Positions 11,510 to 22,039 of a stretch of DNA of 64,000 nucleotides are shown here, one piece after another. The position numbers were made by a program, and so were the translations under genes. Position 1 is the first letter of the stretch; each line of letters opens with the position of its first letter. This DNA is from Gnetum montanum. Lineage: Eukaryota; Streptophyta; Gnetopsida; Gnetales; Gnetaceae. The notes under the pieces were generated by a model. It worked only from the letters and a program-made list of their open reading frames with translations, was not told the DNA's origin and searched no databases. Location of the stretch: NCBI GenBank assembly GCA_015680685.1, contig MNCI01010753.1, positions 66,480 through 130,479 of the forward strand. The letters run 5' to 3'.

Positions 11510-12920
11510 TAGTAGTCAATCAAACACATCTTTATGATTAGCAGGAGTCATTGAGATTCTGGCTAACATTTGAGCATCTCTAGCTCTAGTTAGATCTACT
11601 AGTAACACAATAGGTACATTAAAGGATTCTTTGATGTCATCAATGATCACCTTTTCTATTCCCATTGCATCTTGGTGTTGCATTACCACAACTGTGGCTC
11701 CTTCTCTAATCTCTAGCTCCACTTGGAATGATGTTGTGTTTCCAAATATCTATTGCGACCATTGGTCTCCTCCTCCTAACTACAGTGAAATTTGTCCACT
11801 TCTAGGATCTGCTAAAACTGTGGGCTATATAGCACTATTGATAACTTTGTAAAGGTTTGCTTCCTCCCTTTTTCCCCAACTAATGGTATTTGTAATTTGT
11901 TGTAGATGGCTCATTAATGGTCTGTAATATTGTGGTGGCAATGGTGGGACTTGCTGTTGCTACTATTGTTGCTCTTTCTATTGTTGTTCCTATTATTTCT
12001 TTTGCTCTTGTTCTTGTTGATCTTCACCCTGATCCTTCCTGGATGGTGTAGGTTTAAGCAATTTACCATATGAAGCATTATGGGCTCTCCTAGGAATGTC
12101 AATGATGTATCCCAGGATTCTAGCTCACTTGCACAACTTCTTGATAATGCAAGGAAATGGAAATTTTGGGTTCCCTACCTTCCTTTCTTCAAACCACCTA
12201 TGAATCTTCATAAAGTAGAGATGTGTGATATTAACATTGTATTTCCCCATTAGAATTGCACTTCCCCTAGTCACATAGGTGGACAACCTATCCAGATCTT
12301 TAGTCAGGAACAAGTGATAGGTGCCAATTTTGAAATAGATTCGCTCCTCTAGAGTTAGCTCACTATTTCCCTTATTTTTCTTGCTATACGTCCATTTTAG
12401 CCATAATTTCCTAGTTTTAGCATATGATCTTATGGACAAATGTGTTATTTTTGGCCCTTCATTTGGTATGTTCAAAGCTTCTACTATTACCTTGATTGAG
12501 TATTAAACTGAGACTCCTCCAATGTTGATTGTGGTGCCCTCTTCCTTATCATGCCAGAACTAATAAGTTTTCCCAAGGTATCATTCACCATTATCAGATA
12601 AGATAGGCCATAGTGGTAATGCCTTAAGTTGTGTCTTTACTACTTCTGAAGTAAATTTCATGAATAGACCAAAGTTCATCTCCACAATGATTGTAATCAA
12701 AACTGACCTCTCTTAAATATCTTAGAGGTAGTCTTGTGACAACATGAGGCATTATCCTTGCACTTGCAATTCTTCTACCTCTCCTTGGATTGATTGTCCC
12801 ATAGCAAGAGTTTCTTAATGGATACTAAATGATAGGACTTCTTGCTCCTTGTGTTCTAGTTCTTATCCTCTAATTCGGTCTCTACCTTGACCTCTTGGTT
12901 GTTTGGTTGCAACTTGTGAG
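11510..12920 (-). pseudogene. F' 3' ORF, core domain
   Basis: The best open piece is 12125-12475 (116 residues), with EERIYFKIGTYHL, RGSAILMGKYN and a C-terminal KFPFPCIIKKLCK. The same pattern is in F (40129-40590) and in B's ORF after integrase (EVERAYFKI-type near 53720 and FLCLIHKLC near 53920). A Gln-rich linker (about 11930-12040) follows. It resembles plant-transposon ORFs found downstream of pol in Athila/Tat elements, though I cannot name the domain firmly. The frame is otherwise interrupted. Confidence 0.6.
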
Positions 12921-13186
12921 GGTCTTGCTTGTGCTTCTCTCTTTGGGACCATCTGCAATCAATCAAGGATTTAGAATTTATAAGATATTCTAATATATTC
13001 TTAATGGTGTCATACCTTACTCATATCCTTAGTTACATTAAGTTCTTAGTTTATTTTGATTGCAGAGTTTGAAAAATTTCAAAAAGTTTTCCCATAAGTG
13101 TTGATTTTATTATAATCCTTTACAATTGTCTATTTTGTTCATATTTGTGGCTCGTAATGATGGTTATGGTTCCTTAAGATCATTAT

Positions 13187-13393
13187 TTAAGTGTTCTTGC
13201 ATTAATATGATTGATTTTTTCATTAAAAATTTAAAGTTTCCTTTCATCCTTACACTTAAGTGTTCTTGCATTAATATGATTGATTTTCTCAATAAAAATT
13301 TAAAGTTTCCTTTCATCCTTACACTTAAGTGTTCTTGCATTAATATGATTGATTTTCTCCATAAAAATTTAAAGTTTCCTTTCATCCTTACCC
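13187..13393. repeat. 69-bp tandem triplication
   Basis: Units 13187-13255, 13256-13324 and 13325-13393 are nearly identical, differing at a few bases around the TTTTTCATT/TTCTCAATA/TTCTCCATA position. Sister element F has a single, diverged version near 41275-41345. The open frames here (13126-13416 and 13164-13385) are only repeat translations. Confidence 0.92.
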
Positions 13394-13399
13394 TTAAAA

Positions 13400-15220
13400 T
13401 ACCTTTCGGGCATTAGCAATTTTCAAAAAAATGGCTTATATTCTCCTCACTAACATTCCCCCCTTGACTAAGATGAGCACTCTGAGATTAGGTAAGTTGG
13501 AAAATCATGAAAATCAAAGCATTAATGTGCAAGTTATGGCTTGGGAAAGATAGGAGGGCAGAGCTCAACCTAGAGAAGAAAAATGTAAAAATCTCCTTAG
13601 GCTCAAATGGAAGAATGATGAAAAATTCTCTAAGTGTTCACAAATTTATACTTTTCATGAGACCCGATATTGCGGATTTGATATCGAAGCGACTCCAATA
13701 TTTGGGGCCAAAAATATGCATTTTTCATGAAGTTCCAAGGATGGAAAATGTGTCTCTTTGAATGTATGGAAGGTTTAGAGTAGATTTAGAGGGTCTTGGA
13801 TAGATGATGCATATTTCATAAAAATTTTGGCACGAATAACATGTAAAGAAGGAATCTCAGGCTATGAAAGTTCAAAATATGGATAAGAAGGGTAATGAAC
13901 CCATCTTGTTAGAATGGATAGTGTAAATGATATGGGAAGTTTTATTGCTGTTTGTTGATGCTAGAAGGTTTAAGATGATGTGGAATCTCTTGGCAAGTAT
14001 AAGGTACAATAGTTACACAAGTGGATCCTCCCTAAAGTAGGCTTTAGCCCTTAATGCCCTTGTATAACCATGCCTAGAAGTGTCCTTAGGCACTTAAGGA
14101 GTTGAATATAATGAATATTTGTTTAGCAAAACACACATGTTAGTACCACCAAATTGGAAAAATTACACTATGTTATACAAAATCACAAGTTATGACTATT
14201 CTTATAGTGAGATGAGATGGACTTAGAAGGGATTGTAGAAATCAGGACTTGAGGTAACTTACCATAGGTAGAATGAATTCTTATGTTTTATCAATGGTTA
14301 AAGTAATCACTAGCCTTTTTGTCCAAGATTCAAACCAAGTCTAGACCACATTCTAGTGACATCGCATCATTTCATCTCTTAGAGTCATAACTATAAGACT
14401 ACCACTATTGCAAGGAGTATCATCACTTGGTGTATTGTCCAAGGAAGGAGTTTATTCATGGCACATTGTTTTATTTTTTAGATTTCTGAGAAGCTACCTA
14501 CCTTTAGGCATGGATAATATGTCTTTCTAGTGGAACCTCCAGAAATTTATTCTGTGTCCTTTTATTTTTTTCTTGTGTTAACCTTTAAGGCAACACTTAT
14601 TTTACTCTTACTCCCATTTTTTGTTAGATCTACAAGGATATAATGCAACCTTAGCAACATGATATAAATCACAACAATAATCCAAAAGAATCCACAAATC
14701 CTCTTGATGTCACTCCTTTTACATTCCCATGTGGTTCTTCACTTTCTGATCCAAGCATAATGATCATAGGTTTATTCTTAGTTGTATGATGAAAAAGAAT
14801 ATCATTATGGCCATGTTAAGAACCTCGTATTAATGAAATGAATGGTTGGATAACGTGGGCTCACTATTCAAATAATCGATCCCTTATGACTTGATAACAT
14901 AGAGAAATCTTTACCTTATTGGACTATATCTTGCCTTTATTCGTAATGTGTCAAAGGAAATAGAAACAAAGTATTAAAAAGATGTAAAGAACAAAAAATA
15001 CCAAAAATTAAAAAAATGTTAAAGAATATAAAAAATTTAAGAAATGAAAAATGTGAAAGAATAAGAAGATGTCAAAGAATGTAAAAGATATAAAATAATG
15101 GGAAAAATTGTATCAAGAAATAGGAAAAGTAAAAATAATTGTAAAAAATTTTTTTGAAAAGAACTTATTAATTTTGGAATCAAGGTATAGTGTCTCCCCC
15201 ATGACTAAACTCATGGGTGA
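13400..15220 (-). other. F' non-coding stretch in place of pol
   Basis: Between the protease remnant and the 3' ORF, where B carries RT, RNase H and integrase, F' has AT-rich sequence without a recognisable domain. Parts match F at 41.4-43.0 kb: GTGGATCCTCCCTAAAG occurs at about 14021 and 41951, and a GACATG block near 42.4-42.6 kb has its partner near 14.5 kb. The frame at 13507-13761 has no known similarity. Confidence 0.5.
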
Positions 15221-15224
15221 CTGT

Positions 15225-16160
15225 TTAGAAAGTGCTCCCTAGGTCTCTTGGATCATACACTTGAAGAGGTTCACTTACCATGTTTATTAATTTAACTTTT
15301 TTGTTACTATCCTGTGTGATCTTAATGGTAGTTAATTTTTTATCATCTAAGTTCATAGTTTCTTTTCCCATTGGTGTATGATTATGATTTATTAATTTTA
15401 TTTTTGGATCCTTAGTTGGAGTCATTATCTTAGAATGGGAATTAATAAATGAGTTAGATTGCTCCATGCATATTTTAGATGAGTTGATGTTCTTAGTTTT
15501 TGGCCATTGGGTGTTTTTTGTTTAGTGACCCATGCTCTTTCTTGATCACACACTTGTTTTTCACATCTATCGTGGACTGATGTAAGGATTGTGTTGATGT
15601 TCAGTAATGTCCATCCACAACTACACCCTTCTTTATCAGTAGTAATGCATGGGATCCATTGCATATGTATGGCTCTGTGCATGTCCTCCTTAGAGATTTT
15701 GACTGATAAATCTTTCATGCTTAACATAGCATCTATTTTGCTAAGCCATGATCTCCCCATAATGATTGGAAATTCCCTATCATCATTTTTTACATCGATT
15801 ACAAGAAAATCTACTAGATAAGACCACCCATAGATAGTGGGCATCATGTCCTCAATCTATCCCAAGGAAATGACAACAGATTGATCTACAAGCTCCAACC
15901 TAATATTACATTCCTTTAATGATGGTAGGTTCCATGCTTGATATGCTTTGTAAGAGATCAAATTCATCCCAAAAACTTGAATCTAGTAGAGCTTTACATG
16001 GTAGATTTCCAATGATTTGTAAATAGATTGAAGAAACTCCTAGATCAATTCTCTTCTTAGGGAGTGACCCTGCCTTAATCTAGTCGGTGACTATTTTTGT
16101 AAGCATGATAGTTTGCATGTTTTTTTTGAATGATGTCAAAAGCTTGTTGTTGGTAGGTGA
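15225..16160 (-). pseudogene. F' aspartic-protease-like segment
   Basis: The minus-strand open piece 15425-15847 begins with a retropepsin flap and C-terminal signature (YGWSYLVDFLVID, FPIIMGRSWLSKIDA), the form seen in Ty3/gypsy proteases. B carries the matching CGWSYPIYFLMIHVE near 31915. The N-terminal active-site D-S/T-G part would lie at about 15850-16050 and is interrupted. The tail (about 15425-15700) is homologous to F 43076-43471 and is not protease-like. Confidence 0.65.
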
Positions 16161-16229
16161 ATTTGATGTAGGAGAAGTTGGTCTCGATGTAAAGAAAGGA
16201 CATTTCTTTGTCTAGCCCTTAGTGTTGCT

Positions 16230-18740
16230 AGTAGGATCCTCTACTTGTATGTTCACTACCCTTGTAGCTCTCCTCTACTGTGGTTGTGATGGTAATTCCC
16301 TTTACATAGTAGGGTAGTGGCCCTGATGGCAATGGATTGGAAGGGGAATTTAATGGTCCAGCTACTAGCAAATGTGCATAAGGACTATGACCCATCCTTG
16401 GAGTAGTAGGTCTGTAGTATTCTAGTGGATAATAAGAAGAAGAAGTTTGAAAAAAATGTGTTTCTTGGAGATATTGGATGCTAAATGTAACATCCATAAG
16501 GATTTGGTTACCTTTATGGATATTGTTGCCTTTGCAGTGGCATTACCCATGTCTACAGTTATTATCACTATTGTTGAAATTGCTCCTATGATTGAGGGTA
16601 GGCTTCGCTTGGATAATATGTCAGCTAGAAAGTTTTCTTGATATTACCTTAAGGATAATGTAGTCTTCTAGGCATCTACTTTTTTATGAAGCTTGGGTTG
16701 AGTCCATATAGCCCAGATTCTTGCAAGTGGACCATAATAGGACAACATCCCTTAGGATGTTCATACTAGCACACATTGCACCCTTCCTATTCCTCTAAAC
16801 TAGAGTTAGTATATCCTTCAACAGTAGTAACTTTCCCTTTATGCTTATAAGTTTCTCGTCCATTAACTCTTTCCTTCTTCTTTTTCTTACCCCTATTAAG
16901 TTCTTGTTCAACATTTTCTTCTACAATATTTATGATTGTAACAAAATTTTCATCCATTGAATCCTAGACTTTCTCTACCTTAATCGCTATATCATTGACT
17001 AATATTTGAATAGGTAGAGTCTTTTTCTAAATGATATCTTTCAAGATTTCATCCTCTTGCTTGTCACATAGCTACACGTCTTTCTTCCTAATTGATGGAT
17101 CTCTGTTATATTCTTCAATTAACTCTCTCTTCTTAAGTTCTCCTTCCTCCCTTGCTACTTGATCAATTAATCTCTGAATGTGATGGGACATCATTTTTGA
17201 TAATCTACCTTAGGCATAAACCCTAAGAGTCTCTCTAGTTTTGCTTCACTACCCATCTACAATGTGCCTAAGTTTTTCCCTTGGTGAAAATCCATGACTT
17301 GGGCATCTATGTAATAGTGAATAGTATCTGTTCATTACTACATCAAGGGTCTCATGAGTCCCTTGCTTCCATCCCTGGATCTATTTTCTTTCATTGGACA
17401 CTCGCGAATAAGTTTGATATTTATTGTTAAAGTGTTATAGCATGATACTCCAGTGTTTAATTGATTTAGATTCTAGTGATTTGTACTAACTCTCTGCCTC
17501 CTTCACAAGTGTTCTGGGAAATAGCTTTAACTTTTTCTAGTCACTTTTGATATTTTTTAAGATGCAAGAATCATGGAAAGCTTGAGGGTGATGTTACGAA
17601 TCAACATTATAGCCACCTTCAAATCCTGGCATGTTGTTCATGTCAAGCCATTTGATTTGGCTATCCCTCATGTGCTTGGTTGGAATGTGAATAGCTTCTT
17701 GGATGTTGATCATACTACGAGTTTTCATTTGGAGTTTATTATCTTGGTTGGATCACTTTGTTGTAGTAGTGCCACCTTCTGTGCTCATTATTTTCATGAT
17801 TTCTATGATCCCTTCATCTATGGTGTTCATAATCTTTATCTTCCAAATTAGAATTCCCCACATAATGATCATGACAGTCATGATTTCTCCTCTCTTTCCT
17901 ATCATGGTCCTTGTACCTTTTCCCTCCTTCTGTCAAAGTCTTCTAATGATTGTAAAGATGCAAGTGAGGTGTTAGGAGAACAATGTTGGCTTTTCCTCCT
18001 ATGATGACTCTAATGTTCTTCTGTATGGGATCCAATAAGAAATCTTAACCTTGAGTCCTACCTATGCCTTGAGTCTTTTGCCTCATTATTAAACATCTCT
18101 ACTAATTCATAGTGTGATTTATTCCTAATAGGTTCATCTAATCAAATGATAGGCATCTGTGACTAGAACTCATGATTATGGTGGAGTTGTTCAGCAATGA
18201 ATGCATCTCCATCAAGTTTCTTCAAGACAATAGTAGAATTAACTATATTTCCTTTGTCTTGTTCATGTCTTACCTCCATAGCATGGCCCTTCCTTAACTA
18301 CTCATCAGTAGGTTCATACCGTCAAATCATCTATTTGGTTTCATGATATCCTCCAATTGCTTCACTTAGTTTCATCCCCTTGAGAGCAATTTGGAGCATA
18401 AGGAGTGCTTAATGTTTTGGTAGTAGAAAAATTTTTCCTTGAAGATCCCTCCACCGTAACTAGCTATCTTGATGAAAGATGAATGTGAAATTTGGATAGA
18501 AAGGATTACGATGAGCATATGAGATCCTTGTTTGCATTGGCATACTCCAGACTTCTTCTTCTTCAATTTTGTTATTGCTTCTCTATAGTTCCTTGGTAGG
18601 TGATGTTATATTTTTTTTTGAAGTCATATTGTAATTTTGGACATTTATGTTAACTATGCTTTTTCTTAGAATTACAAAGTTTGAATTCATGTTCTAGGTA
18701 TAATGAACTTTGTGAAATCAATTACTAAGCATACATTGAC
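16230..18740 (-). pseudogene. F' gag remnant
   Basis: Minus-strand fragments match the gag core of B and F: around 17570-17660 LDMNNMPGFEGGYN parallels LDMNNILEFAGGYN in F (44795-45097) and LDMNNIFKF in B (about 30070). Frameshifts and stops break it into short pieces such as 16228-16497 and 18372-18566. Plus-strand frames (16447-16641, 17573-17851, 17703-17975) are antisense shadows. Confidence 0.65.
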
Positions 18741-18743
18741 TTG

Positions 18744-18762
18744 TCCTTAGCAATGGTGCCAA
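18744..18762 (-). promoter_or_regulatory. Primer-binding site of F'
   Basis: Read on the minus strand it is TTGGCACCATTGCTAAGGA, directly after the LTR end. It resembles the TTGGCGCCGTTGCCGGGGA-type PBS of plant Athila/Tat elements, and every difference is a C-to-T or G-to-A change, as expected from decay of methylated cytosines. Confidence 0.75.
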
Positions 18763-19648
18763 TGATGAGTGATGGATTAATCCAACACCCAACCATACAA
18801 GATACGAGTATTCACATGTATCCCAATCATAATCCATGGATGAGGCAATGTGAATATGCTAGTAATTGGTTCAAGTTCAAAATCATTGTCTCCCCACATG
18901 GAGCTAGTATAATCTATGCGTATGGTTCAGCTCTCAATGAGGTGTATGATATATTAATGTTGATAGGTCATATCTACTAGCTACAATGGTAAAGTTTGAA
19001 AATGATTCTAAGTCTAAGGAAAAATGGTAAAATAATCAACTCTAGTCTAGAGTGATGAGCATCCATTCCTAGCTTGTCGTACACGCCTTGGGCTCATGTA
19101 ACCCTTACTAGAATTACCAAGTGAGTTCACTACTATGCAAATCAAGTGAAACCACTAGTGGGTTACCAAAAAATTATACTTAATGCTCGAAACCAGTCAT
19201 ACTCATTCCAATTACTATGAATAAGAAAAGTAGAGTACTTAGAAATGTAACTAATTAAACTAGGAAAATAATAAGAATTTTGCTAAGTAAAACAATAAAG
19301 CTAAGTGGATGTTGTAATGATGGAAAGTAATCTCGATCTTTATTTCTATCATGAACTATACCCAAGTACACCTCACTCAAATAAAGACTTTATACAATTT
19401 TTGAACATCACATTGCACACATTCACTCTATATCACTAAAGCTACAAAAACAAACTGCAAGAGTCTACCTAAGGATGGAATGAAAATTTGTTTGAACGTG
19501 TGCCTAAGTATCTTATTTATAGGTAGATACATGTGGAGTGATATCAAATATCAAACATCAAAGCTTGTGCCCCAATATCAAGGATCTGATATTGCAACTT
19601 TGATATTAAATGCTCAATATCATAACCATTGAAAAATGTGATTTATCA
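18763..19648 (-). repeat. Element F' 5' LTR
   Basis: This is the partner of 9140-10019, 886 versus 880 bp. It ends next to the PBS on the low-coordinate side and next to the CACAA target copy on the high side. The frame 18741-18980 is an LTR shadow. Confidence 0.88.
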
Positions 19649-19863
19649 CACAATTTATCAATTACTCTACTATGATTAATCATAGTAGAGTAATTAGATC
19701 CTAGATTATATTTGGTACAATGTCCAATTCTTCCATGTTTTTAAATTACTAAATTTAATTTCTAAAGAAGAAGTTGAGAAGAATCAAGATCAAGCCTTGT
19801 CATCCCAAAACAAGACCATCTAATCATATACGACTTATGGCGAAATTACAATTACTTCCATAA
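19649..19863 (+). pseudogene. CCR4/Angel-type deadenylase retro-copy, 3' part
   Basis: This continues the copy broken at 9139. After the duplicated CACAA target it reads F-I-N-Y, then LDYIWYNVQFF from 19701, and after a frameshift PSNHIRLMAK from 19816, ending in a TAA at 19861-19863. LDYIW and the (P)SDH-like motif are the last two EEP-family signatures. The metal-site Asp of SDH reads Asn here (GAT to AAT). A 36-bp palindrome (19660-19695) disrupts the stretch between F-I-N-Y and LDYIW. Together with 8270-9139, all main EEP motifs are present once, in order, without introns. Confidence 0.8.
19660..19695. repeat. Perfect 36-bp palindrome
   Basis: Two 18-base arms, the left being AATTACTCTACTATGATT, meet without a spacer at 19677/19678. 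It lies in the 3' part of the deadenylase copy, close to the F' insertion end. It may come from template switching or a break repaired with an inverted copy. Confidence 0.95.
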
Positions 19864-20322
19864 ATTCATTAGGTTGACCAAGATTAGGAAGCATCTCACC
19901 CTTACTTTTATTTATAATCTTATTATTTTCTTCATTTTTATTTATATTTTAGTTAGATAAGTAAAATATCTAAGATCACGAAATTTTTGAATAAAAGGAT
20001 TTGCCCTACCTTCACTTGGGTAACCAGATACGAGTTGCACTCTATGTGACCTTGGTTAGGATTGGTGATTGATGGTTGGTAGATCTTTAATTAACCTCTT
20101 GTAATTATCTTAGAAAACAAAGTAATTATTAAGAAAGTAATATTTAATTTTTCATATATTTTTCTCACATGTGTTTTATTTGCAAAATGAGTAAGAAACA
20201 ACTTCAAGTTCAAAGGAGAAATCAAATTATTGGAGCATAGGAGCATAATAGAAGTACTGGAGCTAGAAATTAATAGTGAACATGGACTCTTTTGAGGATG
20301 AAAGAATCTAATGGGGGTAGAT
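19864..20322 (+). other. Element A 3' internal region with polypurine tract
   Basis: AT-rich sequence following the deadenylase stop; it could include the captured 3' UTR. No coding signal is seen. It ends with the purine-rich AATGGGGGTAGA at 20310-20321, one base before the 3' LTR, which fits a PPT. The minus-strand frame 20091-20357 is a shadow. Confidence 0.55.
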
Positions 20323-20885
20323 TGTAACATCACCATTCCCAAATGATGATGTTGCATAACAAAGATGGTGCCTCTTCATAACAAGTGTTATTATTATCGT
20401 AACAAGACCTAAAAGGGAATGTTATAATTGAGACCTAAAAGGGTGCATTGTAAAAATGGACTTGTATCTCAAAGTGACCTTTGGAGGTTTGACCTTAGGC
20501 ATTTATACTCTGGCTTAGAGGTCATGCTAGCATGGGGGTTGCAAAGTTGATGAAGGTAAGTCATGAGAGATAGGTGAAGTGGGATAGGAAGTCGACTGGC
20601 CATCCCTTTTGGCTACTTGTAGGCGTAGTGCTGGATTGCCTCTAAGGGAAGAGATGATGAAGGAAGAAAAGACCAAGGAATACTCTCAGAGCATGATCCA
20701 GATACTCTATTTTGCATCAATAAAGCATTCTTTACTCTTTTCTTCTCCATTTTTCCTATTATTTCTTTTACACATAATGTCGAATGTTACATATATTTAA
20801 CATTTGGTATATTGTCTTATTATGCATAATGTCTTATATAAAATATATTTGACATTTTCATGACATCTAGGAATGGGATGTTACA
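20323..20885 (+). repeat. Element A 3' LTR
   Basis: It begins TGTAACATCACCATTCCC and ends GGGATGTTACA, making short inverted termini. It matches 5716-6334 along its length, with many transitions. Confidence 0.9.
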
Positions 20886-21605
20886 TCTACCATGATTGAA
20901 CATGCAATTATGAGGCCACTATGAGTTCTAGGAGGTTGCAATTTACTATTGCAAGTGATTACGAGTTGTAGGAGGATGTACTTTTCCATCATTAGTTGCC
21001 CAAGGATAATTTTTGAGTTTTTTGCAATCTTTAGTCAAGTGTGAGGCTACTATAGATTCAGTAGGTCATAATTTGAGTGTGAGCTACAAATCATTGCTAT
21101 TCTTAGAGAAATAATGGCCAATAATTGGTAAGATTTACTAGTGTGAAGGGCTATGAGTTGCAATTCCATCACAATCTAAAAGTTATGAGTTGCTACGACT
21201 CTTAAGCACTCTCACTCTATTTAAAAATAAAATTTATAAAATGTTTGAATTCTAAAGGGAAGATGAACAGTTACTTGAGATTATATAAAGGCTAGATGTG
21301 TCTCTAATATAGTCATCCTACCTTGTTGTTGTATTGTTATCTCTTATGAAAGGAACAATGTCTAAATTATGGGGCCAATTGTTATTACTCACCTTAAGCA
21401 TTGTAATTATGGATTGTGTAAGTGAGAGAAAATTACCTTGGGTCTTGTTCTAGATCCTTGTTTTATGTTTTTCTTATAGTATTGTACTTTTCTTTTGGCA
21501 TTAAAGAAAGAAGTTTGCTTTCTTATTTACGCTTGATTCTCTTTGATTATCTATTTTTGGTTTCCAAGGGAATTTGGATGTTTGTTGGGAGTGTTCCTTA
21601 ATATA
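20886..21605 (+). repeat. Element D 5' LTR, right part
   Basis: It runs from the end of element A to the PBS at 21606. A TATA-like TTATATAAAG at 21281-21290 may be the LTR promoter. The phrase CTATGAGTTGC and variants recur several times (about 20928-21195), giving a degenerate repeat in the presumed U3. The right LTR of D is not in the window, so the boundaries cannot be cross-checked. Confidence 0.5.
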
Positions 21606-21618
21606 TTGGTATCATAGC
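21606..21618 (+). promoter_or_regulatory. Primer-binding site of element D
   Basis: TTGGTATCATAGC differs by one base from the common plant tRNA-Met PBS TTGGTATCAGAGC. About 0.4 kb of leader separates it from the gag remnant. Confidence 0.75.
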
Positions 21619-22039
21619 ATATGGTTCTTGAAGTAATTCAACCAAGGAAAAGTAATCTTCTCACTCCAATCCTTAAGTTGAGTAATTAGATTCTCTAACT
21701 TTTATCCCTTGTGTGGAATATCATTGGATTTTTCATATTTAACCTAATTAGCTTATGTAAACTTCCTTTTGGCCTAATTTTGAGGTTACTTAAATTGGAT
21801 ATTTGTAAATTCATCCATTTATGACACCCATTAGCTTGATTAAGCTAGGGTTTATTCCACTTTTTAGTAGACTTATTGGAATTTTTTTTGGATATTTCAA
21901 TCATTTGTAGGTACTTAATTTTTAGTTGCGGGTAATTCAAAATTTTTTGAGTATTCAATTCCTACTTATGGGTATTTTAATTTTGGTCAAATTTCATCAT
22001 AACACCCAAGAAGAAGATAATTCAATCTCTTGCTAAGGA

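Larger units (their letters stand above)
9140..19648 (-). mobile_element. Element F': pol-less Athila/Tat-like LTR element
   Basis: LTRs are at 18763-19648 (5' in its own direction) and 9140-10019 (3'). The PBS lies at 18744-18762 and a CATGGGGTA purine tract at 10020-10028 (minus strand). Flanks are CATAG and CACAA, each one transition from a common CACAG. In element order it holds a gag core, a protease-like segment, a long non-coding stretch with a 69-bp triplication, then a 3' ORF and coiled-coil region. RT, RNase H and integrase are absent. It shares ends, PBS type, gag core and 3' ORF with B (28093-57076) and is a sister of F (37371-46592). Confidence 0.85.
5716..20885 (+). mobile_element. 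Element A: non-autonomous LTR retrotransposon with captured EEP gene
   Basis: Direct LTRs lie at 5716-6334 and 20323-20885, with similar sequence throughout and TGT...ACA ends. A degraded tRNA-Met-type PBS follows the left LTR, and a purine tract (AATGGGGGTAGA) precedes the right one. The TSD is TCTAT/TCTAC, one transition apart. Removing the later insertion F' (9140-19648) leaves about 4.7 kb. No gag, protease, RT or integrase was found. The internal region instead holds a GC-richer island with 45-bp repeats (7441-8240) and an intronless CCR4/Angel-type deadenylase copy in the element's own orientation. Movement would have needed proteins from an autonomous relative; the LTR start and PPT resemble those of Tekay-type element C, which is only suggestive. 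Confidence 0.82.

Noticed and set aside
13126-13400. CRISPR-like repeat arrangement
   Set aside because: The units are directly adjacent with no unique spacers; this is a tandem repeat in plant nuclear DNA.
13126-13416. Open frames on both strands with a repeated peptide
   Set aside because: They are translations of a 69-bp AT-rich triplication inside a non-coding part of F'.
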